This document shows, piece by piece, positions 38,684-49,038 of a stretch of DNA of 61,616 nt; positions within the stretch are counted from its first letter, which is position 1; each line of letters opens with the position of its first letter. The notes under the pieces were generated by a model. That model searched no databases, had not been told where the DNA came from, and was given only the letters and a program-made list of their open reading frames with translations. The position numbers were made by a program, and so were the translations under genes. The stretch spans positions 1-61,616 of the forward strand of contig QCFH01000008.1 of assembly GCA_003278345.1 (NCBI GenBank), in the 5' to 3' direction. This DNA is from Prochlorococcus sp. AG-363-C02 (lineage in GTDB: Bacteria > Cyanobacteriota > Cyanobacteriia > PCC-6307 > Cyanobiaceae).

Positions 38684-40807
38684 ATGGTTTCACAAGGAAA
38701 AGAATCAAATAATACGAGTGCAGCTCTTGCTTCTAATGAAGTGGCCAATAATGCTTTCCCACTGGCTGCTGTAACAGGACATGGGACGTTGAAGTTGGCT
38801 TTAATGCTAGCTGCTGTTGACCCAGGTTTAGGTGGAGTGATTATTGCAGGTGGAAGAGGTACGGGGAAATCTGTATTAGCAAGAGGTTTGCATGCACTTT
38901 TGCCACCTATAGAAGTTCTTGATTTTTCATCTGTTGAGAAAACAAAAGGCCTCCGCCCTTTTGGAAGAAATCTTGACCCTAATTTCCCTGATGAATGGGA
39001 CGATGCTTCCATTGAGTTAATAAACCAAGAGAAAGAGCAGAGTTTTGGAGATGATTTGTCTCTTCCAACAAAAGTTGTACAAGCTCCCTTTGTTCAGGTT
39101 CCAATTGGCATTACTGAAGACCGTCTTGTAGGTTCTGTAGATGTTACGTCTTCTTTAGATAGTGGAAGTGCCGTATTTCAACCAGGATTATTGGCTGAAT
39201 CTCATAGGGGAGTTCTTTATATAGATGAGCTTAATCTTCTTGATGATGGAATTGTAAATCTTATGCTTGCCGCAGTTGGTGCTGGAGAGAATCAAGTTGA
39301 GCGAGAAGGTTTAAGCTTAAGACATCCTTGTAGACCTCTTCTTATAGCCACATATAACCCTGAAGAGGGAGCTGTAAGAGATCATTTGCTGGACCGCTTC
39401 GCAATTGTTTTATCAGCTGATCAGGTTGTAACGACCGAACAAAGAGTAGAGATTGCAGATTCTGCCATTGCATTTGGTTTTAGCAGTGAGTCTTTTTTAA
39501 AAAAATGGGAGGATTCTACAGAGGCTTTGGCTACTCAGCTTTTACTTGCTAGACAATGGCTGAATGATGTTGTTATAAGCAATGATCAAATTAAATATTT
39601 AGTTAATGAAGCGATAAGAGGAGGAGTTGAGGGCCATCGTTCAGAGCTATATGCTGCAAGGGTAGCCAAAGCACATGCTGCACTTTGTGGAAGAGATCAC
39701 GTAGATGCTGAGGATCTGCAGGTAGCTGTTCGTCTTGTTATTGCTCCAAGAGCATTACAGCTACCACCTGATGAAGATCAAATGGAACCTCCTCCTCCTG
39801 AGGATCAACAAGCTCCTCCACCTCCTCCAGAGGAATCTTCAGAGGATAGTGCCGAAGAGGAAGAGAATGAAGAAGAAGATACCCCTGAAGATGAATCTGC
39901 ACCCCCCATACCAGAAGAATTTATGCTCGATCCAGAGGCTTGTGCTATCGATCCTGACTTATTGCTTTTTTCTTCAGCAAAAACGAAAAGTGGAAATAGC
40001 GGTAGTAGATCTGCCGTATTTAGTGATAGTAGAGGCAGATATGTAAAGCCAATTATTCCTCGAGGACCTGTTTCAAGAATTGCTGTTGATGCAACTTTAA
40101 GGGCTGCTGCTCCTTATCAGAAGGTTAGAAGAGAAAGGAATCCAGGAAGAAAAGTAATAGTTGAAGAGAGTGATTTACGAGCTAAGCTTCTCCAAAAGAA
40201 AGCGGGTTCTCTAGTTATTTTCTTGGTTGATGCAAGTGGATCAATGGCATTAAATAGAATGCAAAGTGCAAAAGGAGCTTTGATTAGGTTGTTAACAGAG
40301 GCTTATGAAAGTAGAGACGAAGTTTCCTTGATACCATTTAGAGGAGAGCAGGCTGAGGTTTTGCTGCCTCCAACCAGATCTATAACAGCTGCTAAACGTA
40401 GATTAGAGACAATGCCTTGTGGGGGGGGTTCTCCTCTGGCTCACGGGTTAACACAAGCAGCAAGAGTAGGTGCAAATGCACTCTCTACAGGGGATTTGGG
40501 TCAGGTAGTTGTAGTAGCTATTACAGATGGTCGAGGTAATGTGCCTTTAAGCAAATCTTTGGGACAGCCTGAATTAGATGAGGAGGGCGAATCAATTGAT
40601 TTGAAACAAGAGGTTTTAGATGTTGCTTCCCGTTATAGAATGTTAGGAATTAAGTTATTAGTTATAGATACTGAAAGGAAATTTATTGCAAGTGGATTTG
40701 GGAAAGAATTAGCGGATGCGGCAGGTGGTAAATATGTTCAGTTGCCCAAAGCAACAGATCAGGCTCTTGCTTCTATAGCTATGGATGCAATTAATACAGT
40801 AAAATAA
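38684..40807 (+). CDS. chlD: Magnesium chelatase subunit D
   Basis: AAA+ subunit of the Mg-chelatase that starts chlorophyll synthesis by inserting Mg into protoporphyrin IX. The order is: AAA+ domain ([17 protein letters not shown], about 45-60), then a proline/acidic linker (about 360-420, strings of P, E and D), then a von Willebrand A domain with the MIDAS motif VDASGSM. I chose ATG 38684 (707 aa); the frame extends upstream to a TTG at 38666. An in-frame run of eight G (40431-40438) encodes glycines in the vWA domain. Confidence 0.96.
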   Translation: MVSQGKESNNTSAALASNEVANNAFPLAAVTGHGTLKLALMLAAVDPGLGGVIIAGGRGTGKSVLARGLHALLPPIEVLDFSSVEKTKGLRPFGRNLDPNFPDEWDDASIELINQEKEQSFGDDLSLPTKVVQAPFVQVPIGITEDRLVGSVDVTSSLDSGSAVFQPGLLAESHRGVLYIDELNLLDDGIVNLMLAAVGAGENQVEREGLSLRHPCRPLLIATYNPEEGAVRDHLLDRFAIVLSADQVVTTEQRVEIADSAIAFGFSSESFLKKWEDSTEALATQLLLARQWLNDVVISNDQIKYLVNEAIRGGVEGHRSELYAARVAKAHAALCGRDHVDAEDLQVAVRLVIAPRALQLPPDEDQMEPPPPEDQQAPPPPPEESSEDSAEEEENEEEDTPEDESAPPIPEEFMLDPEACAIDPDLLLFSSAKTKSGNSGSRSAVFSDSRGRYVKPIIPRGPVSRIAVDATLRAAAPYQKVRRERNPGRKVIVEESDLRAKLLQKKAGSLVIFLVDASGSMALNRMQSAKGALIRLLTEAYESRDEVSLIPFRGEQAEVLLPPTRSITAAKRRLETMPCGGGSPLAHGLTQAARVGANALSTGDLGQVVVVAITDGRGNVPLSKSLGQPELDEEGESIDLKQEVLDVASRYRMLGIKLLVIDTERKFIASGFGKELADAAGGKYVQLPKATDQALASIAMDAINTVK

Positions 40808-40820
40808 TTAATAACGTAGT

Positions 40821-41666
40821 CTAATCATATATATCATTAAACAATCTACCTATCCCAATAGCGGCATCTTTAAAGGCATTGGTTAGCTCCTCATCATTTA
40901 GCATTTCATCTACTTTGTAGCTTATTCTGTCTAATTTTTCAGTTAATAATTTTATAGACCTTGTGCTTGATTTTATATCACTTAAAACTTGAGGGTCATC
41001 AATTGATGATAATATATTGTTCATATGAATTGATGACTCCTCTAGGTTTTTAAGAATTGGTTTTGTTTTAAGAAGCTCAACCCTAGCTAATCTAACTAAT
41101 TCATCAAAGTGTTTCTGAGTGCTATCAAATTGTTCTATAGATGAAACCATTTTATTTAATACTTGCATTCTTTCTGCTTCATTCAGAAATCTATTGATTT
41201 CACCTGTAAGTTGAGAAATATTATTTATACCACCACCTTTAATGGTATCTCCATCGCAAAGAATAATTTTATTTGGACAATTTTTTTCTTTTGGTAAGTA
41301 GCTCATATTATTAATTGGAACCCCAGTACTAATTATAGAAATTGAAGAATCACCACCTAGAAGAGAACTTGTTTCAACTTTTGCAGTAATAGGCTTGAAT
41401 AAAATTAAATTATCTTTGTTAATTCTGATTGTTGCTTGTACATCTTCTGGAGTAAAAGTTATTTCTTTTACATTACCCACTTGAATTCCTCTAAAAGTAA
41501 CAGGAGTTCCTACAGCTAGTCCTGCGGCATTGGAAAATTTAGTATTTACTAACCATGTTTTTGAATTAACTTGTATCCCTTTAAGCCAAAGTGTTAGTCC
41601 TGAGAATATAACTACTCCTCCTAAAAGGGAAAACCCTACAATGGCATCACGAAAACTGCGACGCAT
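40821..41666 (-). CDS. MCE-domain lipid-transport protein (MlaD/TGD2-like)
   Basis: A 281-residue protein anchored by one N-terminal helix (about 10-28) with the MCE domain AAGLAVGTPVTFRGIQVGNV and a long helical tail. It is the periplasmic substrate-binding part of a Mla/TGD-type phospholipid ABC transporter. I chose ATG 41666 (MRRSFRDAIVGF), which sits 4 nt after the ATPase stop; the frame could start at 41741 but would overlap that gene. The permease partner is not in this window. Confidence 0.85.
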   Translation of the reverse strand: MRRSFRDAIVGFSLLGGVVIFSGLTLWLKGIQVNSKTWLVNTKFSNAAGLAVGTPVTFRGIQVGNVKEITFTPEDVQATIRINKDNLILFKPITAKVETSSLLGGDSSISIISTGVPINNMSYLPKEKNCPNKIILCDGDTIKGGGINNISQLTGEINRFLNEAERMQVLNKMVSSIEQFDSTQKHFDELVRLARVELLKTKPILKNLEESSIHMNNILSSIDDPQVLSDIKSSTRSIKLLTEKLDRISYKVDEMLNDEELTNAFKDAAIGIGRLFNDIYD

Positions 41667-41670
41667 AGAA

Positions 41671-42516
41671 TTAAAGCTCTTTTGGTTGCATTGGTCCTTT
41701 AAGACTACCTGTTCTAAACTGATTAATAAAGGGGTTATCACTATTTTTGAACTCTTCTATTGAACCATCCCATTTAAATTCTCCTCCGTAAAGCATAATT
41801 ACTCTTTCTGCGCATCTCTCAATGGTAGTCAGAACGTGACTTACTAGAACTGAGCAGCCTTTGGTCAATCTGGTTGTTTTAATAATTAGATCTTCAATTC
41901 TAGTGCTAGCAACTGGATCTAATCCAGCTGTAGGTTCATCAAAAAGAAGTAAAGGCATTGACTCTTCATCGCGAAAAGGATCATTGATTAAAGCTCTTGC
42001 AAAACTTACTCGTTTTTGCATTCCACCACTTAGTTGTCCTGGGAACTTGTCAGCAACATCGTAAAGTCCTACTTCTTCTAAACAGGAAATAATAATTTCA
42101 TGGATTTTTTTATCGCTAAGGTTTTTGTCTTTCTGAAAATGTGAATACATCCCTTTTAAAGGGTTTGGTTGGCATCTTTTTGACTGACTTCTTAGCATGA
42201 ATCCGACATTTTCTTCTATTGACAATGAGGCTAATAGAGCTGGGTTTTGAAAAACTAGACGTACATCAGGAGGCTGGATTTGATCTAAACGAAGATATTC
42301 TTGTTTATCGCCAAATAAATTGAGATTCCCACTAGATGGAAGTAATAGTCCTGCTAATAGCCTTAAGAATGTTGATTTCCCTGAACCAGATGGACCGATG
42401 ATGGCAATCCTTTCCCCTTGATTAATTGTTAGATTTACTTTATTTAGGACTATATTTTTCCCCCATATCATTGAAAGATCATCAATTTGTACCGCTGGAG
42501 ATATTGCAGTTGTCAT
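41671..42516 (-). CDS. ABC transporter ATP-binding protein (MlaF/TGD3-like)
   Basis: A 281-residue ATPase. Walker A is GPSGSGKSTFLRLL (about 38-45), the signature is LSGGMQKRVSFARAL, Walker B is LLLFDEPTAGLDP, and VLVSHVLTTIERCA holds the switch histidine. Adjacency to the MCE protein (4-nt gap) marks it as the motor of an Mla/TGD-type lipid transporter. No permease gene is adjacent. Confidence 0.9.
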   Translation of the reverse strand: MTTAISPAVQIDDLSMIWGKNIVLNKVNLTINQGERIAIIGPSGSGKSTFLRLLAGLLLPSSGNLNLFGDKQEYLRLDQIQPPDVRLVFQNPALLASLSIEENVGFMLRSQSKRCQPNPLKGMYSHFQKDKNLSDKKIHEIIISCLEEVGLYDVADKFPGQLSGGMQKRVSFARALINDPFRDEESMPLLLFDEPTAGLDPVASTRIEDLIIKTTRLTKGCSVLVSHVLTTIERCAERVIMLYGGEFKWDGSIEEFKNSDNPFINQFRTGSLKGPMQPKEL

Positions 42517-42600
42517 TGTTTTTTAAACGCTAAATCTTTCAAATCAAGATTGGTTTTAATTGGACTATAAAGTACTTTCGCTTAGAGTCATTAAAAATCC

Positions 42601-44043
42601 TTGATTGGATTTGAACTTGTCTTGTTACAAAGTCTATTGAAAGGAAGAATTCCTAGAAGACGCAAATCTTCAAGATGGCGCAAGAGTCGTTCTCGAAACT
42701 CTCGAAGGCTTGATTTGCTTGGACAAATGCAAAGGGCATTGAGTTGGCTTTTGCCTGGATTAGTTATAAAAAGATGGATGCTTATATCAGGTTTAGGTTT
42801 GATTGTGTCTCTGTTTGGAGCATCAATATGGGCCGACCTGAGGCCCATATATTGGGTTATAGAGGGGATTTTCCTTCTAATTGGAATGCTTACGAAGTAT
42901 TTGCCAAGTAGTATTACGGGTCCACTTGTATTTTTTATTGGAATTTCTCTTTTGATTTGGGGCCAGAGTAGAAGTTTTAAATCAATTCAGCAGGCAGTGG
43001 CACCTTCTAAAGATGATGTTTTGATAGATGTTTTGCGGGCCAAAAGTAAACTTAATCGTGGTCCTAATATTGTTGCAATAGGAGGAGGTACAGGACTATC
43101 AACTCTTCTCAAGGGATTGAAAAGATATAGCTCTCGCCTCACAGCGATTGTTACAGTTGCGGATGATGGAGGTAGCAGTGGAATACTGCGAAGGGAACTG
43201 GGCGTTCAGCCTCCAGGAGATATAAGGAATTGTCTGGCAGCATTGTCGACAGAAGAATCACTCTTGACAAGACTTTTTCAATATCGCTTTTCTTCTGGAA
43301 CAGGTCTTGTTGGCCATAGTTTTGGGAATCTTTTTTTATCAGCTTTGACCTCTATTACTGGCAATCTAGAAACTGCAATTACTGCTTCTAGCAGTGTTCT
43401 TGCTGTGCAAGGACAAGTTGTACCAGCTACTAATGCTGATGTTCGTTTATGGGCTGAACTTGAAAATGGACAAAAAATTGAGGGTGAATCGGCAATAAGC
43501 CTTGCGAAGTCTCCAATTGCAAGGATAGGTTGTTATCCAGATGAGCCTGCGGCATTACCAAGTGCTATTGAGGCAATTGAAAATGCTGAATTAATTGTTC
43601 TTGGTCCTGGAAGTTTATATACATCTTTGTTGCCAAATTTACTTGTTCCTCAAATATTGGAGGCACTTCAAAAAAGCAAGGCACCCAAATTTTATATTTG
43701 TAATTTAATGACTCAACCTGGAGAAACCGATGGCCTTGATGTTTCTGGACACATAAGGGCTATTGAAGCTCAGTTGGCTAGCTTTGGTATAACAAGAAGA
43801 ATTTTTAATATAATTATTGCTCAAAAGGCATTCTCTCCATCAGCTTTGCTTGATTATTACTATTCAAGAGGATCTGTGCCTGTAACCTGTGATGCAACGA
43901 GTCTTAGGTCTCAAGGATATAAGGTTTATTCCGCATCTTTGCAGGATTCAAAAGGTAAATCCAGATCGGTTTTAAGGCATGATCCTAGGCGTTTATCATT
44001 GGCAGTTATGCGTGCTTTCAAAAAAGACAAGCGTAATAGCTAA
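42601..44043 (+). CDS. YvcK/CofD-like protein (gluconeogenesis factor family) with N-terminal membrane region
   Basis: A 480-residue protein. The C-terminal two-thirds are YvcK-like: [38 protein letters not shown] and [13 protein letters not shown]. In Bacillus YvcK affects cell shape and carbon metabolism and binds UDP-sugars. The N-terminus carries an arginine-rich patch and two or three hydrophobic helices (about 58-125), seen in cyanobacterial members. The annotated TTG at 42601 is uncertain; starts further in are possible. Its stop interlocks with the ndhJ stop by 4 nt. Confidence 0.85.
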   Translation: MIGFELVLLQSLLKGRIPRRRKSSRWRKSRSRNSRRLDLLGQMQRALSWLLPGLVIKRWMLISGLGLIVSLFGASIWADLRPIYWVIEGIFLLIGMLTKYLPSSITGPLVFFIGISLLIWGQSRSFKSIQQAVAPSKDDVLIDVLRAKSKLNRGPNIVAIGGGTGLSTLLKGLKRYSSRLTAIVTVADDGGSSGILRRELGVQPPGDIRNCLAALSTEESLLTRLFQYRFSSGTGLVGHSFGNLFLSALTSITGNLETAITASSSVLAVQGQVVPATNADVRLWAELENGQKIEGESAISLAKSPIARIGCYPDEPAALPSAIEAIENAELIVLGPGSLYTSLLPNLLVPQILEALQKSKAPKFYICNLMTQPGETDGLDVSGHIRAIEAQLASFGITRRIFNIIIAQKAFSPSALLDYYYSRGSVPVTCDATSLRSQGYKVYSASLQDSKGKSRSVLRHDPRRLSLAVMRAFKKDKRNS

Positions 44044-44588
44044 TAAGCATCTTGCATTTCATAAAAATCTGGCTGAACATAGTCTTTTCTTAAAGGCCAA
44101 CCTTTCCAGTCCTCTGGCATTAACAATCTCTTTGGGTGAGGGTGTCCAACAAAATTGACTCCAAACATGTCATATGTTTCTCTTTCCTGCCAATCAGATC
44201 CTCTAAAAAATTTATAGAGAGAAGGCACTTTTAAATCTCCCGTTCTATCTAAAAATACTTTTATTCTTATTTCTTCTGGTTTTTGATTTTTTTCTAATTC
44301 TTCTATTTTTATTAAATGATAAAAACAAACTATTTTCAATCCTGGTCCTTCATCATAACCACCTTGACACTGGAGATAATTAAACCCATTATTTTTTAAA
44401 TTTGATATAATTTTAGTTAGGTTTTCAGGCGATACTTTAATAATTTCAATTCCAAGATGATCTGGCTTAATGATTTCATGTTCTAGGCCTTCTTTAGTAA
44501 GTAAATTGCTTACTTTGCCAGGCTCTATAAGCTCGATTTCATTATTCGAGTCATTAGTTTCACCCTTTTTGTTTAAACTATTACTCAT
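44040..44588 (-). CDS. ndhJ: NAD(P)H-quinone oxidoreductase subunit J
   Basis: NuoC-like peripheral subunit of the cyanobacterial NDH-1 complex (ferredoxin-plastoquinone oxidoreductase). Family hallmark: [38 protein letters not shown], in short ETYDMFGV followed by [13 protein letters not shown]. Length 182 aa is normal. It is the last gene of ndhC-ndhK-ndhJ, 9 nt after ndhK. Confidence 0.95.
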   Translation of the reverse strand: MSNSLNKKGETNDSNNEIELIEPGKVSNLLTKEGLEHEIIKPDHLGIEIIKVSPENLTKIISNLKNNGFNYLQCQGGYDEGPGLKIVCFYHLIKIEELEKNQKPEEIRIKVFLDRTGDLKVPSLYKFFRGSDWQERETYDMFGVNFVGHPHPKRLLMPEDWKGWPLRKDYVQPDFYEMQDAY

Positions 44589-44597
44589 TTTATTATT

Positions 44598-45317
44598 TTA
44601 ATTAATTGAAGTTTCAACTTCTTTAGGGTCAATTTGAAGTGCTACTTCTGATCCAGGATTTAAAGCCATTTTTTGAGTTTCTGAATTTAAGTAAGAACCA
44701 TTTATTAATGGTTTAATTCTTTTCATTTTATGAGAAACAGTAAAATAGCGATGAGTTTGTGAAACCTTTTCACGTTCAGAAAATGATTCATTTCCTACTT
44801 TTTTACGTAACTTTATAACTGCATCAAAAATTGCTTCTGGCCTAGGAGGACAACCTGGCAAATAAAGGTCTACAGGAATTAATTTATCTACACCACGCAC
44901 CGCAGTAGTTGAGTCAGCGCTAAACATCCCTCCTGTAATTGTGCAAGCTCCCATTGCAATTACATATTTTGGATCAGGCATCTGCTCATAAAGTCTAACA
45001 AGTGCAGGTGCCATTTTCATTGTTACTGTCCCAGCAACGATCAATAGATCTGCTTGTCTGGGAGAGCTTCTTGGAACAAGTCCAAAGCGATCAAAATCAA
45101 ACCTAGATCCAATTAGAGCTGCGAATTCTATAAAACAACAAGCAGTTCCATAGAGAAGTGGCCATAGGCTGCTTAACCTTGCCCAATTGTGAAGATCATC
45201 AAGGCTAGTGAGAATGATATTTTCACTTAAATCATTAGTTACCTTGGGTGCCCCAATTGGCCCACAGGTTGCTGAACGGAGATCTTTAATAGCATCAACA
45301 GAAGAAGGCTTTTTCAT
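44598..45317 (-). CDS. ndhK: NAD(P)H-quinone oxidoreductase subunit K
   Basis: Carries the N2 iron-sulfur cluster at the head of quinone reduction in NDH-1. The cluster cysteines are in [30 protein letters not shown] and [16 protein letters not shown] chose ATG 45317 (239 aa) because the farther ATG at 45356 would overlap ndhC by 35 nt and add 13 unrelated residues. Confidence 0.95.
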   Translation of the reverse strand: MKKPSSVDAIKDLRSATCGPIGAPKVTNDLSENIILTSLDDLHNWARLSSLWPLLYGTACCFIEFAALIGSRFDFDRFGLVPRSSPRQADLLIVAGTVTMKMAPALVRLYEQMPDPKYVIAMGACTITGGMFSADSTTAVRGVDKLIPVDLYLPGCPPRPEAIFDAVIKLRKKVGNESFSEREKVSQTHRYFTVSHKMKRIKPLINGSYLNSETQKMALNPGSEVALQIDPKEVETSIN

Positions 45318-45321
45318 CGAA

Positions 45322-45687
45322 TTAACTCCATTCGAGTGCACCTTTGCGCCAAGCATATGCTAGTGCAACTATTAGAATTGCGATAAAAATAAGTGCTTCT
45401 ATAAATGCTAATAAGCCAAGTTTGTGAAATGCAACTGCCCAGGGATAAAGAAATACGGTTTCAACATCAAAAATAACAAACACCAAAGCGAACATGTAGT
45501 AACGAATATTAAATTGGATCCATGCACCTCCAATGGGTTCCATTCCTGATTCATATGTAAGCTCTCTTTCTCCTGACTGACTTTTAGGCGAAATGAGTTT
45601 ATTGGTAGTTAATGCAAGAATTGGTACAGCAGCTGATATCAAAAGAAAACCAAGGAATGCGTCATAGCCTTGAAGAGAAAACATCAT
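45322..45687 (-). CDS. ndhC: NAD(P)H-quinone oxidoreductase subunit 3
   Basis: Three-helix membrane subunit of NDH-1 at the proton-channel/peripheral-arm junction. The 121-residue protein has the conserved [20 protein letters not shown] loop and the [15 protein letters not shown] helix. It is the first gene of the ndhC-K-J operon, 4 nt upstream of ndhK as called. Confidence 0.96.
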   Translation of the reverse strand: MMFSLQGYDAFLGFLLISAAVPILALTTNKLISPKSQSGERELTYESGMEPIGGAWIQFNIRYYMFALVFVIFDVETVFLYPWAVAFHKLGLLAFIEALIFIAILIVALAYAWRKGALEWS

Positions 45688-45754
45688 GCATCAAATACTT
45701 GATTATTATTTTTACACTCACTTAACCGCACTTTCCTAGATAGAGTTAGGTTGT

Positions 45755-46201
45755 GTGAAACTGCAAACGGTGAGTGATGAACAAAAACCTGCATTAAATA
45801 AGGTAAAAGCCCAAACAGATGGCTCAGAACCTACTAATGCAGAGCAAAAATCAGATCAGCAAATCTCAGTCCCAGCAAAGGATTTGAGGAAAAATAGATT
45901 TGAATGCAGAGAATGTGGTTATGTTTATGACCCAAAAGAAGGAATAAAAAAATATCAAATTTCTCCAGGCACATCTTTTCTGGATATTGATAAAGAAAAA
46001 TTTCGCTGTCCAGTTTGTAGAGCTAGATATGCTGCTTACAAAGACATAGGGGTTAAATTTGAACCTAGTGATGGATTCGAAGACAATGTTGTTTATGGAT
46101 TTGGATTCAATACTCTTCCTCCTGGTCAGAAAAATGTCCTTATTTTCGGCGGTTTAGCTTTCGCTGCTGCTTGTTTCCTGTCACTTTATTCATTGCATTA
46201 A
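45755..46201 (+). CDS. rubA: Rubredoxin RubA, membrane-anchored
   Basis: Iron-binding electron-transfer protein needed for PSII (and possibly PSI) assembly. The Fe ligands are in FECRECGYVYDPKEG (about 50) and FRCPVCRARY (about 86). A single C-terminal helix (about 126-146) anchors it. It starts at GTG. It is 6 nt from ycf48, in the conserved rubA-ycf48-psbE-psbF-psbL-psbJ order. Confidence 0.93.
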   Translation: MKLQTVSDEQKPALNKVKAQTDGSEPTNAEQKSDQQISVPAKDLRKNRFECRECGYVYDPKEGIKKYQISPGTSFLDIDKEKFRCPVCRARYAAYKDIGVKFEPSDGFEDNVVYGFGFNTLPPGQKNVLIFGGLAFAAACFLSLYSLH

Positions 46202-46207
46202 GTATTC

Positions 46208-47227
46208 ATGAATCGTCTTCTAAAGTATTCCTTGAATTTGGTTTTAATCCTTTCAGTTGGATTGGGTTTAACAGGTTGTGTAACAACAACTAGGATCCCA
46301 GTGGAGAAAGTTAGTCCTTGGCAAGAGATTGAATTGGCCAGTGATGACAATCCGTTGGATATTTCTTTTATTGATGACAATCATGGATTTCTAGTAGGTG
46401 CTAACAGATTAATTCTTGAAACAAATGATGCAGGAGCATCTTGGAAAGAGAGAAGTTTAGAAATTCCAAGTGAAGAGAATTTCAGATTGATGAGTATTGA
46501 TTTTAAAGGAGACGAAGGTTGGATTGCTGGGCAGCCCAATTTGGTCATGCACACTCAAGATGGTGGAAATAATTGGACTCGCTTATCACTTGGTAATAAG
46601 TTGCCAGGTAATCCCTATTTAATAACAACCCTAGGTACAGATTCAGCTGAATTGGCCACTACAGCTGGCGCTGTTTATCTTACTGAAGACGGAGGCCAAA
46701 ATTGGGAAGGTAGGGTTTCCGAGGCTTCTGGTGGAGTTCGTGACTTAAGAAGACGAGATGATGGAAGTTATGTAAGCGTAAGTAGTTTGGGTAATTTCTT
46801 TGTTACCTTGGGTGTCGGAGATCAAACATGGCAGTCACATCAAAGAGCAAGTAGCAAGAGAGTTCAAACACTAGGTTTTCAACCAGATGGTCAATTATGG
46901 ATGCTCTCTAGAGGAGCAGAAATCCGATTTAATCAAGAACCTGGAGATTATGAAAGTTGGTCGAAGCCAATTATCCCCTTGGTTAATGGTTACAACTATA
47001 TGGATATGGCATGGGATCCTGATGGTGCGATTTGGACAGGTGGTGGTAATGGGACCCTTTTAGTTAGCAAAGATGGAGGAGAATCTTGGGAAAAAGATCC
47101 AGTTGGTTACGCAACGCCAACAAACTTTATAAGAGTGATTTTTCTAGAAAATTCTTCTTCGAATTCTTCTAAAGGCTTTGTACTAGGGGAAAGAGGCCAT
47201 GTTTTGAGATGGATTGGTTATTCATAA
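46208..47227 (+). CDS. ycf48: Photosystem II assembly factor Ycf48 (HCF136)
   Basis: Binds early D1 and aids reaction-centre assembly and repair. The 339-residue protein is a seven-bladed propeller with repeated Asp-Gly-Gly-Trp motifs (e.g. [31 protein letters not shown]). The N-terminus is a lipoprotein signal: hydrophobic core then LTGC with the lipid cysteine at 24. It follows rubA by 6 nt and precedes psbE. Confidence 0.95.
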   Translation: MNRLLKYSLNLVLILSVGLGLTGCVTTTRIPVEKVSPWQEIELASDDNPLDISFIDDNHGFLVGANRLILETNDAGASWKERSLEIPSEENFRLMSIDFKGDEGWIAGQPNLVMHTQDGGNNWTRLSLGNKLPGNPYLITTLGTDSAELATTAGAVYLTEDGGQNWEGRVSEASGGVRDLRRRDDGSYVSVSSLGNFFVTLGVGDQTWQSHQRASSKRVQTLGFQPDGQLWMLSRGAEIRFNQEPGDYESWSKPIIPLVNGYNYMDMAWDPDGAIWTGGGNGTLLVSKDGGESWEKDPVGYATPTNFIRVIFLENSSSNSSKGFVLGERGHVLRWIGYS

Positions 47228-47326
47228 ATGATCCCTAATGCACAACGCTCTGTAACCATGCTGATACACCAGGCCTAACTTTAGATACAAGCCTTGTAGG
47301 ATCTAGCAGATAATACGCGTGAGGCT

Positions 47327-47575
47327 ATGGCTGCCGGCTCCACCGGGGAACGCCCGTTTTTCGAGATCATTACCAGTGTTCGTTATTGGATCATCCATGC
47401 GGTAACACTTCCAGCGATCTTTATTGCAGGATTTTTATTTGTGTCTACGGGCCTTGCCTATGATGCATTTGGAACTCCAAGACCAGACACCTATTTTCAG
47501 GCCTCTGAAACCAAGGCTCCAGTAGTGTCACAACGCTTTGAATCCAAGGCTCAACTTGACCTGCGCCTGAAATAA
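47327..47575 (+). CDS. psbE: Cytochrome b559 alpha subunit
   Basis: PSII core subunit that shares a haem with PsbF. The 82-residue protein has the haem-ligand His24 in [12 protein letters not shown], one membrane helix, and the conserved [13 protein letters not shown] stretch. It is the first gene of psbEFLJ; psbF starts 3 nt after its stop. Confidence 0.97.
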   Translation: MAAGSTGERPFFEIITSVRYWIIHAVTLPAIFIAGFLFVSTGLAYDAFGTPRPDTYFQASETKAPVVSQRFESKAQLDLRLK

Positions 47576-47578
47576 CCA

Positions 47579-47725
47579 ATGACAAATTCTTCTTCTCCAC
47601 TCCAGGCTGTTGAAGTCCGCACCTATCCCATATTTACGGTGCGTTGGCTTGCAGTACACGCATTGGCAATCCCAACAGTATTCTTCTTGGGAGCTATTGC
47701 AGCAATGCAGTTCATCCGTCGTTGA
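47579..47725 (+). CDS. psbF: Cytochrome b559 beta subunit
   Basis: A 48-residue PSII subunit reading [20 protein letters not shown] and ending [13 protein letters not shown]. The haem-ligand His27 is in [13 protein letters not shown]. It starts 3 nt after psbE. Confidence 0.97.
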
Positions 47726-47746
47726 TTTACGACTTATTTTTTAGCT

Positions 47747-47866
47747 ATGCAAGTTAATCCAAATCCAAACAAGCTTTCGGTTGAGCTGAACCGAACAAGC
47801 CTATATCTAGGGCTTTTGCTTGTTTTCGTTCTCGGGATTCTTTTCTCAAGCTATTTCTTTAATTAA
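47747..47866 (+). CDS. psbL: Photosystem II protein L
   Basis: A 39-residue PSII subunit reading [20 protein letters not shown] and ending [10 protein letters not shown]. The NPN...[13 protein letters not shown] core is diagnostic. It lies 21 nt after psbF. Confidence 0.96.
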   Translation: MQVNPNPNKLSVELNRTSLYLGLLLVFVLGILFSSYFFN

Positions 47867-47878
47867 ATTCTTTTCATC

Positions 47879-48076
47879 ATGAGCTCTAAGTTAAAGGGAC
47901 CTGATGGTCGTATACCAGACAGGCTTCCTGATGGTCGCCCAGCGGTTTCTTGGGAAAGACGTTGGACCGAAGGACAATTGCCCTTGTGGTTAGTAGCAAC
48001 TGCAGGCGGAATTGCAGTTATCTTTGTTTTAGGAATCTTTTTCTACGGTTCCTATACAGGTGTAGGTTCAGCTTAA
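47879..48076 (+). CDS. psbJ: Photosystem II protein J
   Basis: A 65-residue PSII subunit. Membrane helix [20 protein letters not shown] and the end [11 protein letters not shown] are diagnostic; an N-terminal extension ([20 protein letters not shown]) of about 25 residues is typical of marine picocyanobacteria. It lies 12 nt after psbL and ends the psbEFLJ cluster. Confidence 0.95.
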   Translation: MSSKLKGPDGRIPDRLPDGRPAVSWERRWTEGQLPLWLVATAGGIAVIFVLGIFFYGSYTGVGSA

Positions 48077-48093
48077 TTGTGGCCTAAATTTGT

Positions 48094-49038
48094 TTATTTA
48101 TTGAATTTCCCCCAGTAGGATTCTGTGAATAGATCAATTTTTGCACGAGTTTTTGCTGAAACTTTATCTTTTGATGTCATAAGACTGTTTTTTAAAGCAT
48201 AGTGGGCTTCACTTTGAGGTCTTGCTTCGGAAATTTTTCGAGCAGTGGCTTTTATGATTTTTGTGGCAAGTTTTGCATTTGCGTTGAGATTGTCAATGAC
48301 CATCTCAACGCTTACATTTCCAAATCCTTCATGCCAGCAGTCATAATCAGTAACCATAGATAAAGACGTATAGGCTATTTCGGCTTCTCTAGCCAAACGA
48401 GCTTCTGTGTGGTTAGTCATACCAATAACTTTGCAACCCCAGCTCCTATAAAGCTTTGATTCTGCTCTGGTGGAAAATGCAGGCCCTTCCATAGCAAGGT
48501 AAGTTCCTCCTTTATGCATTTGGCGAGCTTCTGGCATTAAATTCTCTCCTTCTTGGGCAAGTAACCTTGAAAGAGTTGGACAAAATGGATCTGCCATAGT
48601 TACGTGAGCAACAGCATCATCACGAAAAAAAGTGAGAGGTCTTTGGTGCGTTCTATCAATAAATTGATCGGGCACTACCATATCCAAAGGCCTAACTTGT
48701 TCTTGTAATGAACCAACTGCTGATGGAGATAAAATCCAACGAACATTTAATGAACGTAATGCCCAAATATTTGCTCGATATGGAATGTCCGTCGGGGAAT
48801 AAGTGTGATGCCTTCCATGTCTAGCAAGGAAAACAACCTCCATTCCGCCTAGATTGCCAATGCGTAAGCTGTCAGAAGGTTTCCCGAATGGCGTCTCAAT
48901 GTCTAGTTCTTGAATGTTTTCAAGATTTTCTATTTCATAAAGACCACTTCCGCCTAAAACCCCAAGCTTTGCATTTTCTAAAAAGGAATATTTGGTTTCT
49001 TGTTCAAGAACTTTTGAATAGAAATGTTTGTTGATCAT
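48094..49038 (-). CDS. mtnP: 5'-methylthioadenosine phosphorylase
   Basis: Splits methylthioadenosine, a by-product of polyamine and other synthesis, to adenine and methylthioribose phosphate. The 314-residue protein has LGVLGGSGLYE, the phosphate-site ARHGRHHTYSPTDIPYRANI, FSTRAESKLYRSWGCKVIGM and the MTAP-type TDYDCWHE. I chose ATG 49038 (MINKHFYSK), near the family start; the frame runs on upstream inside the divergent gene. Even so the first 15 nt overlap the start of that gene. Confidence 0.9.
   Translation of the reverse strand: MINKHFYSKVLEQETKYSFLENAKLGVLGGSGLYEIENLENIQELDIETPFGKPSDSLRIGNLGGMEVVFLARHGRHHTYSPTDIPYRANIWALRSLNVRWILSPSAVGSLQEQVRPLDMVVPDQFIDRTHQRPLTFFRDDAVAHVTMADPFCPTLSRLLAQEGENLMPEARQMHKGGTYLAMEGPAFSTRAESKLYRSWGCKVIGMTNHTEARLAREAEIAYTSLSMVTDYDCWHEGFGNVSVEMVIDNLNANAKLATKIIKATARKISEARPQSEAHYALKNSLMTSKDKVSAKTRAKIDLFTESYWGKFNK

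Noticed and set aside
39735-40046. 103-residue frame inside chlD
   Set aside because: Out-of-frame reading of the repetitive proline/acidic linker of ChlD; low complexity.
45755-48076. rubA-ycf48-psbEFLJ as a new cluster
   Set aside because: This order is a well known conserved PSII-assembly cluster in cyanobacteria and chloroplast ancestors, so it is not novel.
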